A stretch of 64,000 nucleotides of DNA. Source: Rhodococcus rhodnii NBRC 100604. GTDB lineage: Bacteria; Actinomycetota; Actinomycetes; Mycobacteriales; Mycobacteriaceae. The stretch is from NCBI RefSeq assembly GCF_001894925.1, contig NZ_BCXD01000003.1:248001-312000 (forward strand), read 5' to 3'. Numbering within the stretch: position 1 is the stretch's first letter; each line of letters starts with the position of its first letter. The notes below the pieces were generated by a model. It was given only the letters and a program-made list of their open reading frames with translations, was not told the origin of the DNA and made no database searches. This document shows, piece after piece, positions 50,219 through 58,753 of the stretch. The position numbers and the translations under genes were made by a program.

Positions 50219-51624
50219 GCACCTTCGCGACACCCGAAGACGGCGGCATCGACCTGGGAATGGGCCCTGCACCCTCCCCCGGCCCGGACGCCGCCGCCGC
50301 GTCCGCACCCACCGTCGCGGACGCCCTCGGCGCCGGACCGCTCGGCGACTTCCTCTCGGCTCCGCTGCCGGACACGCCGATGGACGCGCTGCGCGAGTCG
50401 CCGCTCGGCGGTCTGCTCGACACCCCGTTGGGCACGCTCCCGGAACTGCCACCACTCCCGCAGTTGCCGCCGCTCCCACCGAATCCCATCGAAGCGCTGC
50501 TCTCGGGACAGGGCCTCGCCGGCCTCCCTGGCATCGACACCCTGCTGGCGCCGCTGACCGAACTCGGCGGGCTGTTCGGCTCCGGGTCGTTCGGCGGTGG
50601 CTTCGATCCGACGTCGCTGCTGCAGGGGCTCTCGGGAGTCCTCGATCAGGTCATGGGCATGAGCACGAGTGCGCTCTCCACCCTCGATCAGGTCTGGCAG
50701 AGTCAGGCAGCGCAGAACGTCCAGAGCGAGGGCAGGGCCGCCACCACGAGCGGCGCCGAACTCTCCGATCAGGGCCGTGCGATCGGAACCACGACGCAGA
50801 CGGCCGCGGCGTGCGTCGCGCGCGGCAACGCGAATCTCGAGACGGTCGCGTCGTCGTTCGCGGCGACGGCGACGGCAGCCGCCCCGGTGATCCTGACCCC
50901 GCCGGGGCAGGCGATGCTGCTCGCGTCGGCCGCCGAGCACCTCAAGGCCGCGATCGCGATCGTCACCGGTACCCGAACCGAGCTCAACGAGTACACGCTG
51001 ACGATGAACGGCCTCGCGGCCCCGGTGCCGGTTCCGCCGCCGCCCGCGGTCGGCGGTGTCTCGCCGTTCCAGATCGCGAACCAGGTCATCGAGGGCGTCG
51101 GGAAGCCGCTGCTCTCGACGGTCACCGACGGACTGAGCCAGGTCGCGCAGTCGCACGCGACGCCGTCGCTCGGTGAGAGCGGCGCTCCCGGCGACCCGGC
51201 GCGGACCTCGGCGGCCGGGCTCGGCACTGCTGCCGGTCTGGGCGGAGGCGGAGGCGGGGGCGCCGGTGGTGTCGGTGGGGTCGGCGGCGGATTCGGGGGT
51301 GGCGGCGTGAGCGCCACTCCCCCCACCGCGGCACCGTCGGTCGCCGGCGCCGTCGGCGGCGCGGTGGGCGGCGCGGCGTTCGCGACCGGTGCTGCCGGCA
51401 TGGCCGGCGGCGCCGTTCCGCCGACGGCAGGCGGCGGCATGATGGGTGGTGGCGCCGGGGCGAGCGCGCGCGGCGGGCAGGGATCGGACTCCGAGCACCG
51501 CAGTTCCCCGAACTACCTGCAGGGCGTCGGCGACTCACGCTCGGAGTTCGCCGGCGACATGCCCCTCGTCGCACCCGCCGTGATCGGCGAGCAGGAACTC
51601 GACGGGGTCGACTTCGGCGAATGA
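50215..51624 (+). CDS. Pro/Gly-rich probable type VII secretion partner protein
   Basis: 469 residues, no signal peptide. Three regions: Pro/Leu-rich low complexity (about 20-105), a helical middle (about 140-290; SALSTLDQVWQSQAAQ, SAAEHLKAAIAIVTG, TELNEYTLTMNGLA), then a Gly/Ala tail and an acidic end (GEQELDGVDFGE). The coupled position after an EspC-like gene recalls EspA/EspC- or PE/PPE-type heterodimers. Function unknown; export with the upstream protein is an inference. Confidence 0.65.
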   Translation: MSTFATPEDGGIDLGMGPAPSPGPDAAAASAPTVADALGAGPLGDFLSAPLPDTPMDALRESPLGGLLDTPLGTLPELPPLPQLPPLPPNPIEALLSGQGLAGLPGIDTLLAPLTELGGLFGSGSFGGGFDPTSLLQGLSGVLDQVMGMSTSALSTLDQVWQSQAAQNVQSEGRAATTSGAELSDQGRAIGTTTQTAAACVARGNANLETVASSFAATATAAAPVILTPPGQAMLLASAAEHLKAAIAIVTGTRTELNEYTLTMNGLAAPVPVPPPPAVGGVSPFQIANQVIEGVGKPLLSTVTDGLSQVAQSHATPSLGESGAPGDPARTSAAGLGTAAGLGGGGGGGAGGVGGVGGGFGGGGVSATPPTAAPSVAGAVGGAVGGAAFATGAAGMAGGAVPPTAGGGMMGGGAGASARGGQGSDSEHRSSPNYLQGVGDSRSEFAGDMPLVAPAVIGEQELDGVDFGE

Positions 51625-51654
51625 CCGTCCCGGGCGGTCGTCCGACGGCAGCGC

Positions 51655-52302
51655 TCAGTTGTCGGACAGCAGCGAGGCGACTTCGGAGTCGCTGAGCACG
51701 GCGACCCGGGGATGACCGGACCGGGCCAGCTCGACGGCCCGGTACAGCGGACGTTCGCCGAGGCCCGCACCCCGGGCCTCGGCGCGCAGCTGGTCGACGA
51801 GCACCGCCGAGACGGCGGCGGCGGAGACGTCCTCGGCCCGAGCGAGGGCGTCGGCGAGCCGCCGCAACGGCAGGATCTCGAGTTCGCGGCCACCGTCGGA
51901 TCCGACGTAGAGCGCGAGCGGGACGGTGACCGTCGTCCTGTCGTCGGTGACACGCACCGCCACCTCCGCCATCCGCAGCGACCGGACCACGAGATCCACC
52001 GACTGCGCATGCGTCACGTCGACACTGCGACTGCGCAGTCCCGCGACCGCGGTCAACGTCGTCCGGTCGAGTGTGATGCCGCGGCGCAGACCCAGAACCG
52101 AGACCGTGACGACGGGAACCGCGATGACGAGTCCCGTCACGAGCCCGGCGACGGGCGTGGTGAGCAGGGCGATGAGCGCGCCGACGACGACGGCGACGAC
52201 GACCGCCCCGGTCGCGACCGCGCGCACACGCGGAGCGACGAGTGCGACGGGAACCAGGTCGAGCGCGACGGGCCCGTCGGCGCCGCCGGCCGGTTCGTTC
52301 AC
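51655..52302 (-). CDS. Conserved two-helix membrane protein downstream of hisS
   Basis: 215 residues. Two adjacent membrane helices ([33 protein letters not shown]) then a soluble alpha/beta part ([38 protein letters not shown]) reminiscent of small PH-like membrane proteins. GTG 52302 overlaps the hisS stop (GTGA). Function unknown. Confidence 0.8.
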   Translation of the reverse strand: MNEPAGGADGPVALDLVPVALVAPRVRAVATGAVVVAVVVGALIALLTTPVAGLVTGLVIAVPVVTVSVLGLRRGITLDRTTLTAVAGLRSRSVDVTHAQSVDLVVRSLRMAEVAVRVTDDRTTVTVPLALYVGSDGGRELEILPLRRLADALARAEDVSAAAVSAVLVDQLRAEARGAGLGERPLYRAVELARSGHPRVAVLSDSEVASLLSDN

Positions 52303-53579
52303 CGGGGCACCTCGCCGAGCGATTCCGCGAGCCGCGCCACGACGGCGTCGATCGCGACGGTCTCCTGACTGCCGTCCGAGAGGTCCTTGAGCCCGATCGT
52401 CCCCTCGGCCACCTCGCGGTCGCCGAGGACGAGAGCGAACCGCGCACCCGAGCGGTCCGCCGCCTTCATCGCGCTCTTGAGGCCACGGTCGCCGTACGCG
52501 AGGTCGACCGAGACTCCGGCCGAACGCAGGCTCGCGGCGAGAACGACGAGGACCCGCTTGGCGTCGTCGCCGAGCGGCACTCCGAAGACCGCGACCCGGC
52601 CGGCGGCGGCCGTCGATCTGCCCTCGACGCCGAGTGCGAGGACCGTCCTGTCGACACCGAGTCCGTAGCCGATCCCGGACAGCGGCTGCCCGCCGAGCTG
52701 TGCCATCAGCCCGTCGTAACGGCCACCGCCACCGATGCCGGACTGCGCGCCGAGCCCGTCGTGCACGAACTCGAACGTCGTCTTGGTGTAGTAGTCGAGG
52801 CCGCGCACCATCCGCGGGTTGATCGTGTAGCGCACACCGAGCGCGTCGAGATAGGCCAGGACCGCGTCGAAGTGGCGTCTCGCCGAGTCCGACAGGTGAT
52901 CGAGCATGAGCGGGGCGTCGGCGGTCATCTCCCGCACCTCGGGCCGCTTGTCGTCGAGGACCCGGAGCGGATTGATCCGCGCGCGTTCGCGGGTCGCGTC
53001 GTCGAGCGGCAGCCCGAACAGGAAGTCCTGCAACAGTTCCCGGTACTGCGGGCGGCAGCTGTCGTCGCCGAGCGAGGTGATCTCGAGCCGATAGTCGGTG
53101 AGTCCGAGCGCACGGAATCCTGCATCGGCCGTCGCGACGACCTCGGCGTCCAGCGCGGGATCGTCGACACCGATCGCTTCGATGCCGACCTGCTGCAGCT
53201 GGCGGTAGCGTCCGGCCTGGGGGCGCTCGTACCGGAAGAACGGCCCGTTGTAGCAGACCTTCACCGGGAGCGCGCCGCGGTCGAGCCCGTGCTCGACGAC
53301 GGCACGCATCACGCCCGCCGTCCCCTCGGGCCGCAGCGTGACGGAGCGATCCCCGCGGTCGGTGAACGTGTACATCTCCTTGGAGACGACGTCGGTCGAC
53401 TCGCCGACACCGCGCGCGAACAGTCCCGTGTCCTCGAAGACGGGGAGCTCGATGTGTCCGTATCCCGCGCGATGCGCGGCCGAGACGAAGGCGTCGCGCA
53501 CCGCGACGAAGTCGGCCGATGCCGGCGGCAGGTAGTCGGGGATGCCCTTGGGGGCGGAGAACGCGCTCGCTTTGCTCAC
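52299..53579 (-). CDS. hisS: Histidyl-tRNA synthetase
   Basis: 426 residues. Class [11 protein letters not shown] start, motif 2 [20 protein letters not shown], histidine-specific loops [12 protein letters not shown] and [10 protein letters not shown], motif 3 [10 protein letters not shown], and a C-terminal anticodon domain. GTG 53579; 15 bases downstream of the MBL hydrolase gene. Confidence 0.96.
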   Translation of the reverse strand: MSKASAFSAPKGIPDYLPPASADFVAVRDAFVSAAHRAGYGHIELPVFEDTGLFARGVGESTDVVSKEMYTFTDRGDRSVTLRPEGTAGVMRAVVEHGLDRGALPVKVCYNGPFFRYERPQAGRYRQLQQVGIEAIGVDDPALDAEVVATADAGFRALGLTDYRLEITSLGDDSCRPQYRELLQDFLFGLPLDDATRERARINPLRVLDDKRPEVREMTADAPLMLDHLSDSARRHFDAVLAYLDALGVRYTINPRMVRGLDYYTKTTFEFVHDGLGAQSGIGGGGRYDGLMAQLGGQPLSGIGYGLGVDRTVLALGVEGRSTAAAGRVAVFGVPLGDDAKRVLVVLAASLRSAGVSVDLAYGDRGLKSAMKAADRSGARFALVLGDREVAEGTIGLKDLSDGSQETVAIDAVVARLAESLGEVPR

Positions 53580-53594
53580 TGGACGAAGTGTTCC

Positions 53595-54266
53595 TTATCG
53601 CGATTCGGAGAGTCCAACCAGGAAGGGGTTCCCGGTCCGCTCGGTGCCGATCGTGGTGGCGGCCCCGTGACCGGGGAGGACGACGGTCTCGTCGGGCAGC
53701 ACGAGCAGGCGGTCCGCGATCGACTGCAGCAGCTGCTCGTGATCGCCGCCGGGCAGATCGGTGCGCCCGATCGACCCCTGGAAGAGCGTGTCGCCGGTCA
53801 GCGCGAAGGGAGTCGACCCGTCCGCGACGGCGCGGAAGACGACGCCGCCGCGGGTGTGGCCCGGCGTGTGGTCGACGGTGAACTCGATCCCCGCTTCGGT
53901 CACGACATCGCCGTCAGCGAGTTCGACGATGCGCTCGGGCTCGCTGAACTCCATCCCGGCGACGAATTGCGCCATCGTCGGTCCGATGCCGCTCGCGGGG
54001 TCGGTGAGCATCCCGCGATCGGCGGGGTGGATGTAGGCCGGGACGGAGTACGTCTCACACACCTCGCGGACGTTCCACACGTGATCGAGGTGCCCGTGGG
54101 TGACGAGGACCGCGGTGGGAACGAGGCCTCGTTCGTCGAGGAAGCCGGCGAGCGGGGCGGCGGCGTCCTGCCCCGGATCGACGACGACGCACTCGCGCGC
54201 GTCGTCGTGCGCCACGACGTAGCAGTTGGTCTGGAACATGCCGGCGGGAAAGCCAGTGACGAGCAC
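53595..54266 (-). CDS. MBL-fold metallo-hydrolase (glyoxalase II-like, Rv2581c-like)
   Basis: 223 residues. Metallo-beta-lactamase fold with THGHLDHVWN, TPGHTRGG and LTGDTLFQGSIGRTD, PGHGAATTIG completing the two-metal site. Resembles hydroxyacylglutathione hydrolases, but glutathione is absent in actinobacteria, so the real thioester substrate is unknown. GTG 54266 with GAGGAG upstream. Confidence 0.9.
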   Translation of the reverse strand: MLVTGFPAGMFQTNCYVVAHDDARECVVVDPGQDAAAPLAGFLDERGLVPTAVLVTHGHLDHVWNVREVCETYSVPAYIHPADRGMLTDPASGIGPTMAQFVAGMEFSEPERIVELADGDVVTEAGIEFTVDHTPGHTRGGVVFRAVADGSTPFALTGDTLFQGSIGRTDLPGGDHEQLLQSIADRLLVLPDETVVLPGHGAATTIGTERTGNPFLVGLSESR

Positions 54267-54415
54267 GCTGTCCGCTCCTCGGTCGAGTCGTCGTCGGTCG
54301 GCCTCAAGAGTATGCGGCCGGGTCGCACGACGGGCTCGGGGAGCCGGAGTGGCAGACTCTGGGGTCGAGAGCGCCGCGGCCGAGCGGTGAACGCAGGAAC
54401 GGGAGGGACATCGCA

Positions 54416-55282
54416 GTGCCGAGCAACGAGCAGCGTCGCGCCGCCGCCAAGCGGAAACTCGAACGTCAACTCGAACGCCGTGCCCAGCGCGCTCGGCGCC
54501 GCACGCAGTTGACGATCGCGGGTGCCGCGGTCGGCGTCGTGGTCGTCGTGGCCGCGGTCACGGCCGTCGTGACCCTCACGGGTGGCGACGACGCCGACAC
54601 CGACACCACCGCGACGACCGCGGCACCGCCCGAGGCCGGTGTGCTGCCCTCGGGTCGCGCGGAGCCGCTGCCCGAACTCGTCTCGTGCGAGTACCCGGCG
54701 TCGCCGCAGCCCGCGGCGAAGCCCGTCGAACCGCCGCGCACCGACGGCATCGACACGACCCTCGAGACGGTGAGCGTCAGCATGGAGACGAACCGGGGCG
54801 ATCTCGGTCTCGTGCTCGACAACGCGACGTCGCCGTGCACGGTGAACAGCTTCGTCTCGCTCGCCTCGCAGGGCTACTTCGATGCGACGACCTGCCATCG
54901 GCTCACCACGGGCGACGCCCTGAAGGTGCTGCAGTGCGGTGATCCGGCGGGCTCCGGCGCCGGCGGTCCCGGCTATCAGTTCGCCAACGAGTTCCCCACC
55001 GATCAGTACTCGGACGCCGATCCTGCGGCACAGCAGCCCGTCACCTACCCGCGGGGCACGCTCGCGATGGCGAACGCCGGGCCGGACACCAACGGCAGCC
55101 AGTTCTTCCTCGTGTACGGCGACTCGCAGCTCCCGCCGCAGTACACCGTGTTCGGAACGGTCGACGAGACCGGACTCGCCACTCTCGACGAGATCGCGGC
55201 CGAGGGCAGCGACGACGCGAACGGCCCCGGGGACGGCGCCCCGACGCAGCCGGTGGACATCACCTCCATCCGGATGGACTGA
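54416..55282 (+). CDS. ppiB: Membrane-anchored peptidyl-prolyl isomerase (cyclophilin)
   Basis: 288 residues. Basic N-terminus, membrane helix at about 31-55, Thr/Pro linker, then an extracytoplasmic cyclophilin domain (HRLTTGDALKVLQCGDP, GSGAGGPGYQFANE, GTLAMANAGPDTNGSQFF, YTVFGTV). The FMIQGGDP strand is altered to KVLQCGDP, so activity may be reduced. Four Cys (SCEY, PCTV, TCHRL, LQCGD) are shared with the neighbour and probably form disulfides. Position matches Rv2582. GTG start with GGGAGGG. Confidence 0.9.
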   Translation: MPSNEQRRAAAKRKLERQLERRAQRARRRTQLTIAGAAVGVVVVVAAVTAVVTLTGGDDADTDTTATTAAPPEAGVLPSGRAEPLPELVSCEYPASPQPAAKPVEPPRTDGIDTTLETVSVSMETNRGDLGLVLDNATSPCTVNSFVSLASQGYFDATTCHRLTTGDALKVLQCGDPAGSGAGGPGYQFANEFPTDQYSDADPAAQQPVTYPRGTLAMANAGPDTNGSQFFLVYGDSQLPPQYTVFGTVDETGLATLDEIAAEGSDDANGPGDGAPTQPVDITSIRMD

Positions 55283-55339
55283 CCGCCCTTCACTTCTCCA
55301 CTGCACTTCTCCCCCACCGCACCACGCACGGAGGCACGC

Positions 55340-56110
55340 ATGACCATGCGCATCAGGACGGGCGCGGCGATCGCGCTCGGCAGCGTTCTCGTTCTCGCGG
55401 GATGCTCGAACGGCGACGACACCGAGGGCGACGCGACGGCGGCCGACACGACGAGCACGGCCGATGCGCCGGCTGCGGATCTCGGGAACTTCCCCGCGCT
55501 TCCCACCCCGCCCGAGGGCGGCGACCCGGTGACGTGCGAGTACGACGCGCAGGGCGAACCCGCCGCGCCGGCGCAGCCGCCCGCTGCGACCGACGTCCCC
55601 GCCACGGGCACCACCGTCCTGACCCTCGCGACCGATGCGGGCGCGATCGACGCGACGCTCGACCGCGCGTGGGCGCCGTGCACGGTGCAGAGCATCGTGA
55701 GCCTCGCCGATCAGGGCTTCTACGACGGCACGCCGTGCCACCGCCTCACCGCCGCGAGCGGGCTGAGCGTGCTCCAGTGCGGCGATCCGAGTGGCCGCGG
55801 CAACGGCGGGCCCGGCTACCAGTTCGCCGACGAGTACCCGGCCACCGCCGCGGAGTCGTCGGAGGCGGTCGGGTACCCGCGCGGCACCCTCGCGATGGCG
55901 AACGCCGGGCCCGGCACCAACGGCAGCCAGTTCTTCCTGGTGTACGAGGACTCCGTCCTGCCGCCGGCGTACACGGTCTTCGGCACCATCTCCGAGACGG
56001 GACTCGAGGTGCTCGACGAGATCGCGGCCGAGGGCACCGACAACCGCAACGGCCCCGGCGACGGCGCACCGAACCGGTCCGTCACGATCGACTCGGCGAC
56101 CACGAGCTGA
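55340..56110 (+). CDS. Cyclophilin lipoprotein, tandem paralogue
   Basis: 256 residues. Lipoprotein signal with lipobox LAGC at about residue 21, acidic/Thr linker, then a cyclophilin domain close to that of the upstream gene (PCHRLTAASGLSVLQCGDP, GNGGPGYQFADE, GTLAMANAGPGTNGSQFF). Keeps the same four Cys. Best read as a tandem duplicate whose membrane anchor changed from helix to lipid. RBS GGAGG. Confidence 0.9.
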   Translation: MTMRIRTGAAIALGSVLVLAGCSNGDDTEGDATAADTTSTADAPAADLGNFPALPTPPEGGDPVTCEYDAQGEPAAPAQPPAATDVPATGTTVLTLATDAGAIDATLDRAWAPCTVQSIVSLADQGFYDGTPCHRLTAASGLSVLQCGDPSGRGNGGPGYQFADEYPATAAESSEAVGYPRGTLAMANAGPGTNGSQFFLVYEDSVLPPAYTVFGTISETGLEVLDEIAAEGTDNRNGPGDGAPNRSVTIDSATTS

Positions 56111-56137
56111 TCGGCACGACGAGCTGATCGGCACGAC
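56104..56137. repeat. Exact 17-bp tandem duplication spanning the second cyclophilin stop
   Basis: GAGCTGATCGGCACGAC at 56104-56120 and 56121-56137; the TGA stop (56108-56110) lies in the first copy. A partial third copy follows. Confidence 0.9.
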
Positions 56138-56230
56138 CGGCTGATCGGCGGGCGACCGCGTCCCGTGGGATCGTGGGGAGATTCCCCGGCGCACCTCGCG
56201 TGCGGGATATCCCGATGCGAAAGGAACGCG

Positions 56231-57073
56231 GTGCCCACACGAGAGGTCTCGGCACGGATCGACTTCGAGGTGACCGAGGCGACGGAACTCGAGTTCCAGA
56301 TCGCCGTCGCCCACCGGCGCGGTGTCCTCGTCGAGGAGGAGCTGACGTTCACTGCGAACGGTCGCGATGTCGCCGCCACCGAGTTCGCCGCGTCGCACGG
56401 GGGCCGGATCCACGTGCTGCGCGACGTCGCCCCGACGTCCGGCACCGCGTGGTACCGCGCTCGCATCGAGGTGCAGGACGGCCGCGACGACGCCGGCACG
56501 GCCGGTGCGACCGCGGATCTCCACGACCGCTCGCTGTACCTGCGGCCGAGTCGCTACGTTCCCGTCGACCGCTTCTACCCGTTCGCGGCCAGCGAGTTCG
56601 GTACCGCCGACCCGATTCCGGCCGAGCGGCCGTACGAGACGGCGGCAGCCGTGACGTCGTGGGTCGCGAAGCGGATGGCCTATCTGCCCGTCAGCGACAG
56701 CCACACCGACGCCGCCGACACGCTGCTCGCGTCGGCGGGTGTCTGCCGCGATCAGGCGCACCTCGTGATCGCGTTGCTGCGCGCACTGAATGTTCCGGCA
56801 CGCTTCGTCGCGGTCTACGCCCCCGGGTGCGATCCGATGGACTTCCACGCCGTCGCGGAGGCGCTCGGCCCGGACGGGTGGCGCGTGTACGACCCGACGG
56901 GGCTCGCGCCGCGCAACTCGCTCGTGCGGATCGCGACCGGACGCGACGCCGCCGACACCGCTTTTCTCGACAATCACGGCGGCTCCCTGAATCTGACGGG
57001 CACGACGATCACCGCGACCGTGCCCGGCGCGCTCCCGGCGGACGATCCGGCGGAGCGCGTCCGGCTGCCGTGA
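56231..57073 (+). CDS. Transglutaminase-like domain protein
   Basis: 280 residues, no signal peptide. N-terminal bacterial transglutaminase-associated beta region (IDFEVTEATELEFQIAVAH), then the catalytic core: Cys in ASAGVCRDQAHLVIALLRAL, His in MDFHAVAEA, Asp in WRVYDPTGLAP. Such cytosolic actinobacterial proteins are probably proteases or amidases; target unknown. GTG 56231 with AAAGGA. Upstream lie a GGGATATCCC palindrome (56204-56213) and a GGGGA/TCCCC repeat (56175-56187). Coupled to the next gene by GTGA. Confidence 0.88.
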   Translation: MPTREVSARIDFEVTEATELEFQIAVAHRRGVLVEEELTFTANGRDVAATEFAASHGGRIHVLRDVAPTSGTAWYRARIEVQDGRDDAGTAGATADLHDRSLYLRPSRYVPVDRFYPFAASEFGTADPIPAERPYETAAAVTSWVAKRMAYLPVSDSHTDAADTLLASAGVCRDQAHLVIALLRALNVPARFVAVYAPGCDPMDFHAVAEALGPDGWRVYDPTGLAPRNSLVRIATGRDAADTAFLDNHGGSLNLTGTTITATVPGALPADDPAERVRLP

Positions 57074-58059
57074 CCGCGGATCTCGTCGCGACGCTCACCG
57101 GTCGTGCGACGCGCCCGTGGGGTGTGGGCGGCACGGATCTCGGCATCCCGGTCGTGCTCGCGAACGGCGACATCGGGTACTTCCTCGGCGACACGTTCGC
57201 GTCGGCGCGGGCAGGTGGCCGGAACTGGCGCTCGCCGGTGCTGCTGCGCGGCCCCGCCACCGATCCCGCTGCCGGGATCCGGTTCACGAGCGCAGCCGGC
57301 GGCCGCCGTGCGCGCCAGATCCTGCCGAATCGACGGGATCGCCGCGAACTCCCACGGATCGAGGCACCGGGAACCGAGTTCACCGTCGTGCCGTCCGACG
57401 CCGTGACGATCGGGGCCCGCACGTATCTGTCCGTCGTGAGCGTCCATTCGTGGCGGGCGCAGCGGTGGATGTCGAACTTCACCTATCTCGCATACTCCGA
57501 CGACTCCGGCGCGAGCTGGGAGCTCAGCCCGGCTCGCTGGGACAACCGGCCCGGCGCACTCGATCAGCACTGGACGATGGAGCGCGACGGCGGATTCGTG
57601 TACGTCGTGTCGTCCGCGTTCGGGCGGGCCGCCGGGGACGGCGCAATCCTGCGGCGCGTCCGCGAGGACCGCATCCTCGATCCCGCCGCGTACGAGCCGT
57701 GGGGCTTCGAGGACGCCGCCGGGTGGCGGTGGGGCGCACCGGCGACGCCGTTCCTGCCGGGCCCGTTCGGCGAGATGAGTCTGCGCCGCGTCGGCGGACT
57801 GTGGGTGCTGGCGTACTTCGATCCCGCGGCCTACGCGATCGTCACACGGACGGCCGAGCGCGTCGACGGGCGGTGGAGCGAGCCCCGCATCCAGGTGCGC
57901 GGCGGCGCGTGGGGCGACCGCGACGGGTCGTACGCGCAGATCTACGGCGGCTTCGTGCATCCGCTCTCGACGCCGGACGACCTGCACCTGATCGTCTCGC
58001 AGTGGAACACGCGTCGCGGAAAGCCGTACCACGTCCTGCATTTCCGCGGCCGGCTCTGA
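57070..58059 (+). CDS. DUF4185 protein, GH183-type beta-propeller
   Basis: 329 residues. Reads as a DUF4185 five-bladed propeller: GVGGTDLGIPVVLANGDIG with GYFLGDTFA, NFTYLAYSDDSGASWEL, FGEMSLRRVGGLWVLAYFD, YAQIYGGFVHP and LIVSQWNT. DUF4185 members have been shown to be endo-D-arabinanases (GH183), acting on arabinogalactan or lipoarabinomannan. No signal peptide is visible, which is odd for a wall hydrolase. GTG 57070 overlaps the transglutaminase stop. Confidence 0.85.
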   Translation: MTADLVATLTGRATRPWGVGGTDLGIPVVLANGDIGYFLGDTFASARAGGRNWRSPVLLRGPATDPAAGIRFTSAAGGRRARQILPNRRDRRELPRIEAPGTEFTVVPSDAVTIGARTYLSVVSVHSWRAQRWMSNFTYLAYSDDSGASWELSPARWDNRPGALDQHWTMERDGGFVYVVSSAFGRAAGDGAILRRVREDRILDPAAYEPWGFEDAAGWRWGAPATPFLPGPFGEMSLRRVGGLWVLAYFDPAAYAIVTRTAERVDGRWSEPRIQVRGGAWGDRDGSYAQIYGGFVHPLSTPDDLHLIVSQWNTRRGKPYHVLHFRGRL

Positions 58060-58060
58060 C

Positions 58061-58079
58061 GCCGGTACCGGGGTCCGGC
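58061..58079. terminator. Weak hairpin between DUF4185 gene and XRE-cupin gene
   Basis: GCCGG / CCGGC arms with a nine-base loop between convergent genes; short stem. Confidence 0.25.
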
Positions 58080-58092
58080 AGGTTTCCGCCGG

Positions 58093-58683
58093 TCACCGCC
58101 CGCCGTCCCTGTAGGTGTGCAGGTGCGCGTGCTGGCCGTCGCGGTCGAAGAGACTGAGGATCTCGACGGGGCCGCCGTGCGCCTCGATCGCGTGGGGCGT
58201 CATCGTGTCGAACTCCGCCGCCTCGCCCTCGCCGACATCGATCACCCGGTCGCCCAGGTGCAGGCGCACCGTCCCGGACAGCACCGTGAACCATTCGGTT
58301 CCCGGATGGACACCCAGTTCGCCGACGGGCGCGGGGTCGAATCGCATCTTCGCCGCGACGATCGACGCCCGCGCGCTGTCGCGCGTGAGGATCCACGTCG
58401 TCCGTCCCGGTGCGCAGTCGGGCTCCGGGCGGATGACGACGTCCTCGTCGCTCGTGGGCGAGGTGAGCTGGTCGAGTGTGGTTCCCAGTGCCCGCGCGAT
58501 CGGGACGAGCTGATCGAGGGCGATGCGGCGCCGCCCGGTCTCGATCCTGCTGAGCGTCGACGGGCTGAGGAAGCAGCGTGCGGCGAGTGCGTCGAGCGAC
58601 CACCCCCGCGCGACGCGCAGGCCGCGGATGCGCTGCCGGATCACGGCCTCGATCGACTGACCGGCATCGAGTTCTTGCGTCAT
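58093..58683 (-). CDS. XRE family regulator with C-terminal cupin domain
   Basis: 196 residues. Helix-turn-helix at about 10-65 (IRGLRVARGWSLDALAARCF, SPSTLSRIETGRRRIALDQL) and a cupin sensor (VGELGVHPGTEWFTVLSGTV, EAAEFDTMTPHAIEAHGG). Likely a ligand-sensing repressor of the divergent flavoprotein gene. ATG 58683 follows TAGACT by seven bases, so the mRNA is probably leaderless. Confidence 0.92.
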   Translation of the reverse strand: MTQELDAGQSIEAVIRQRIRGLRVARGWSLDALAARCFLSPSTLSRIETGRRRIALDQLVPIARALGTTLDQLTSPTSDEDVVIRPEPDCAPGRTTWILTRDSARASIVAAKMRFDPAPVGELGVHPGTEWFTVLSGTVRLHLGDRVIDVGEGEAAEFDTMTPHAIEAHGGPVEILSLFDRDGQHAHLHTYRDGGR

Positions 58684-58720
58684 AGGCAAGAGTCTATGCT
58701 CTACCGGCACTGCTCGGTAG
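58682..58720. promoter_or_regulatory. Divergent promoters and operator between XRE-cupin and flavoprotein genes
   Basis: Minus-strand -10 TAGACT (58691-58696) and plus-strand -10 TATGCT (58695-58700) overlap. Two inverted repeats with the same eight-base spacing flank them: ATAG-N8-CTAT (58682-58697) and CTACCG-N8-CGGTAG (58701-58720). The second sits just after the flavoprotein -10, a good repressor site. Confidence 0.5.
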
Positions 58721-58753
58721 CGTGGAGGGCACGCCCAGCCGAAGGAGCACACC

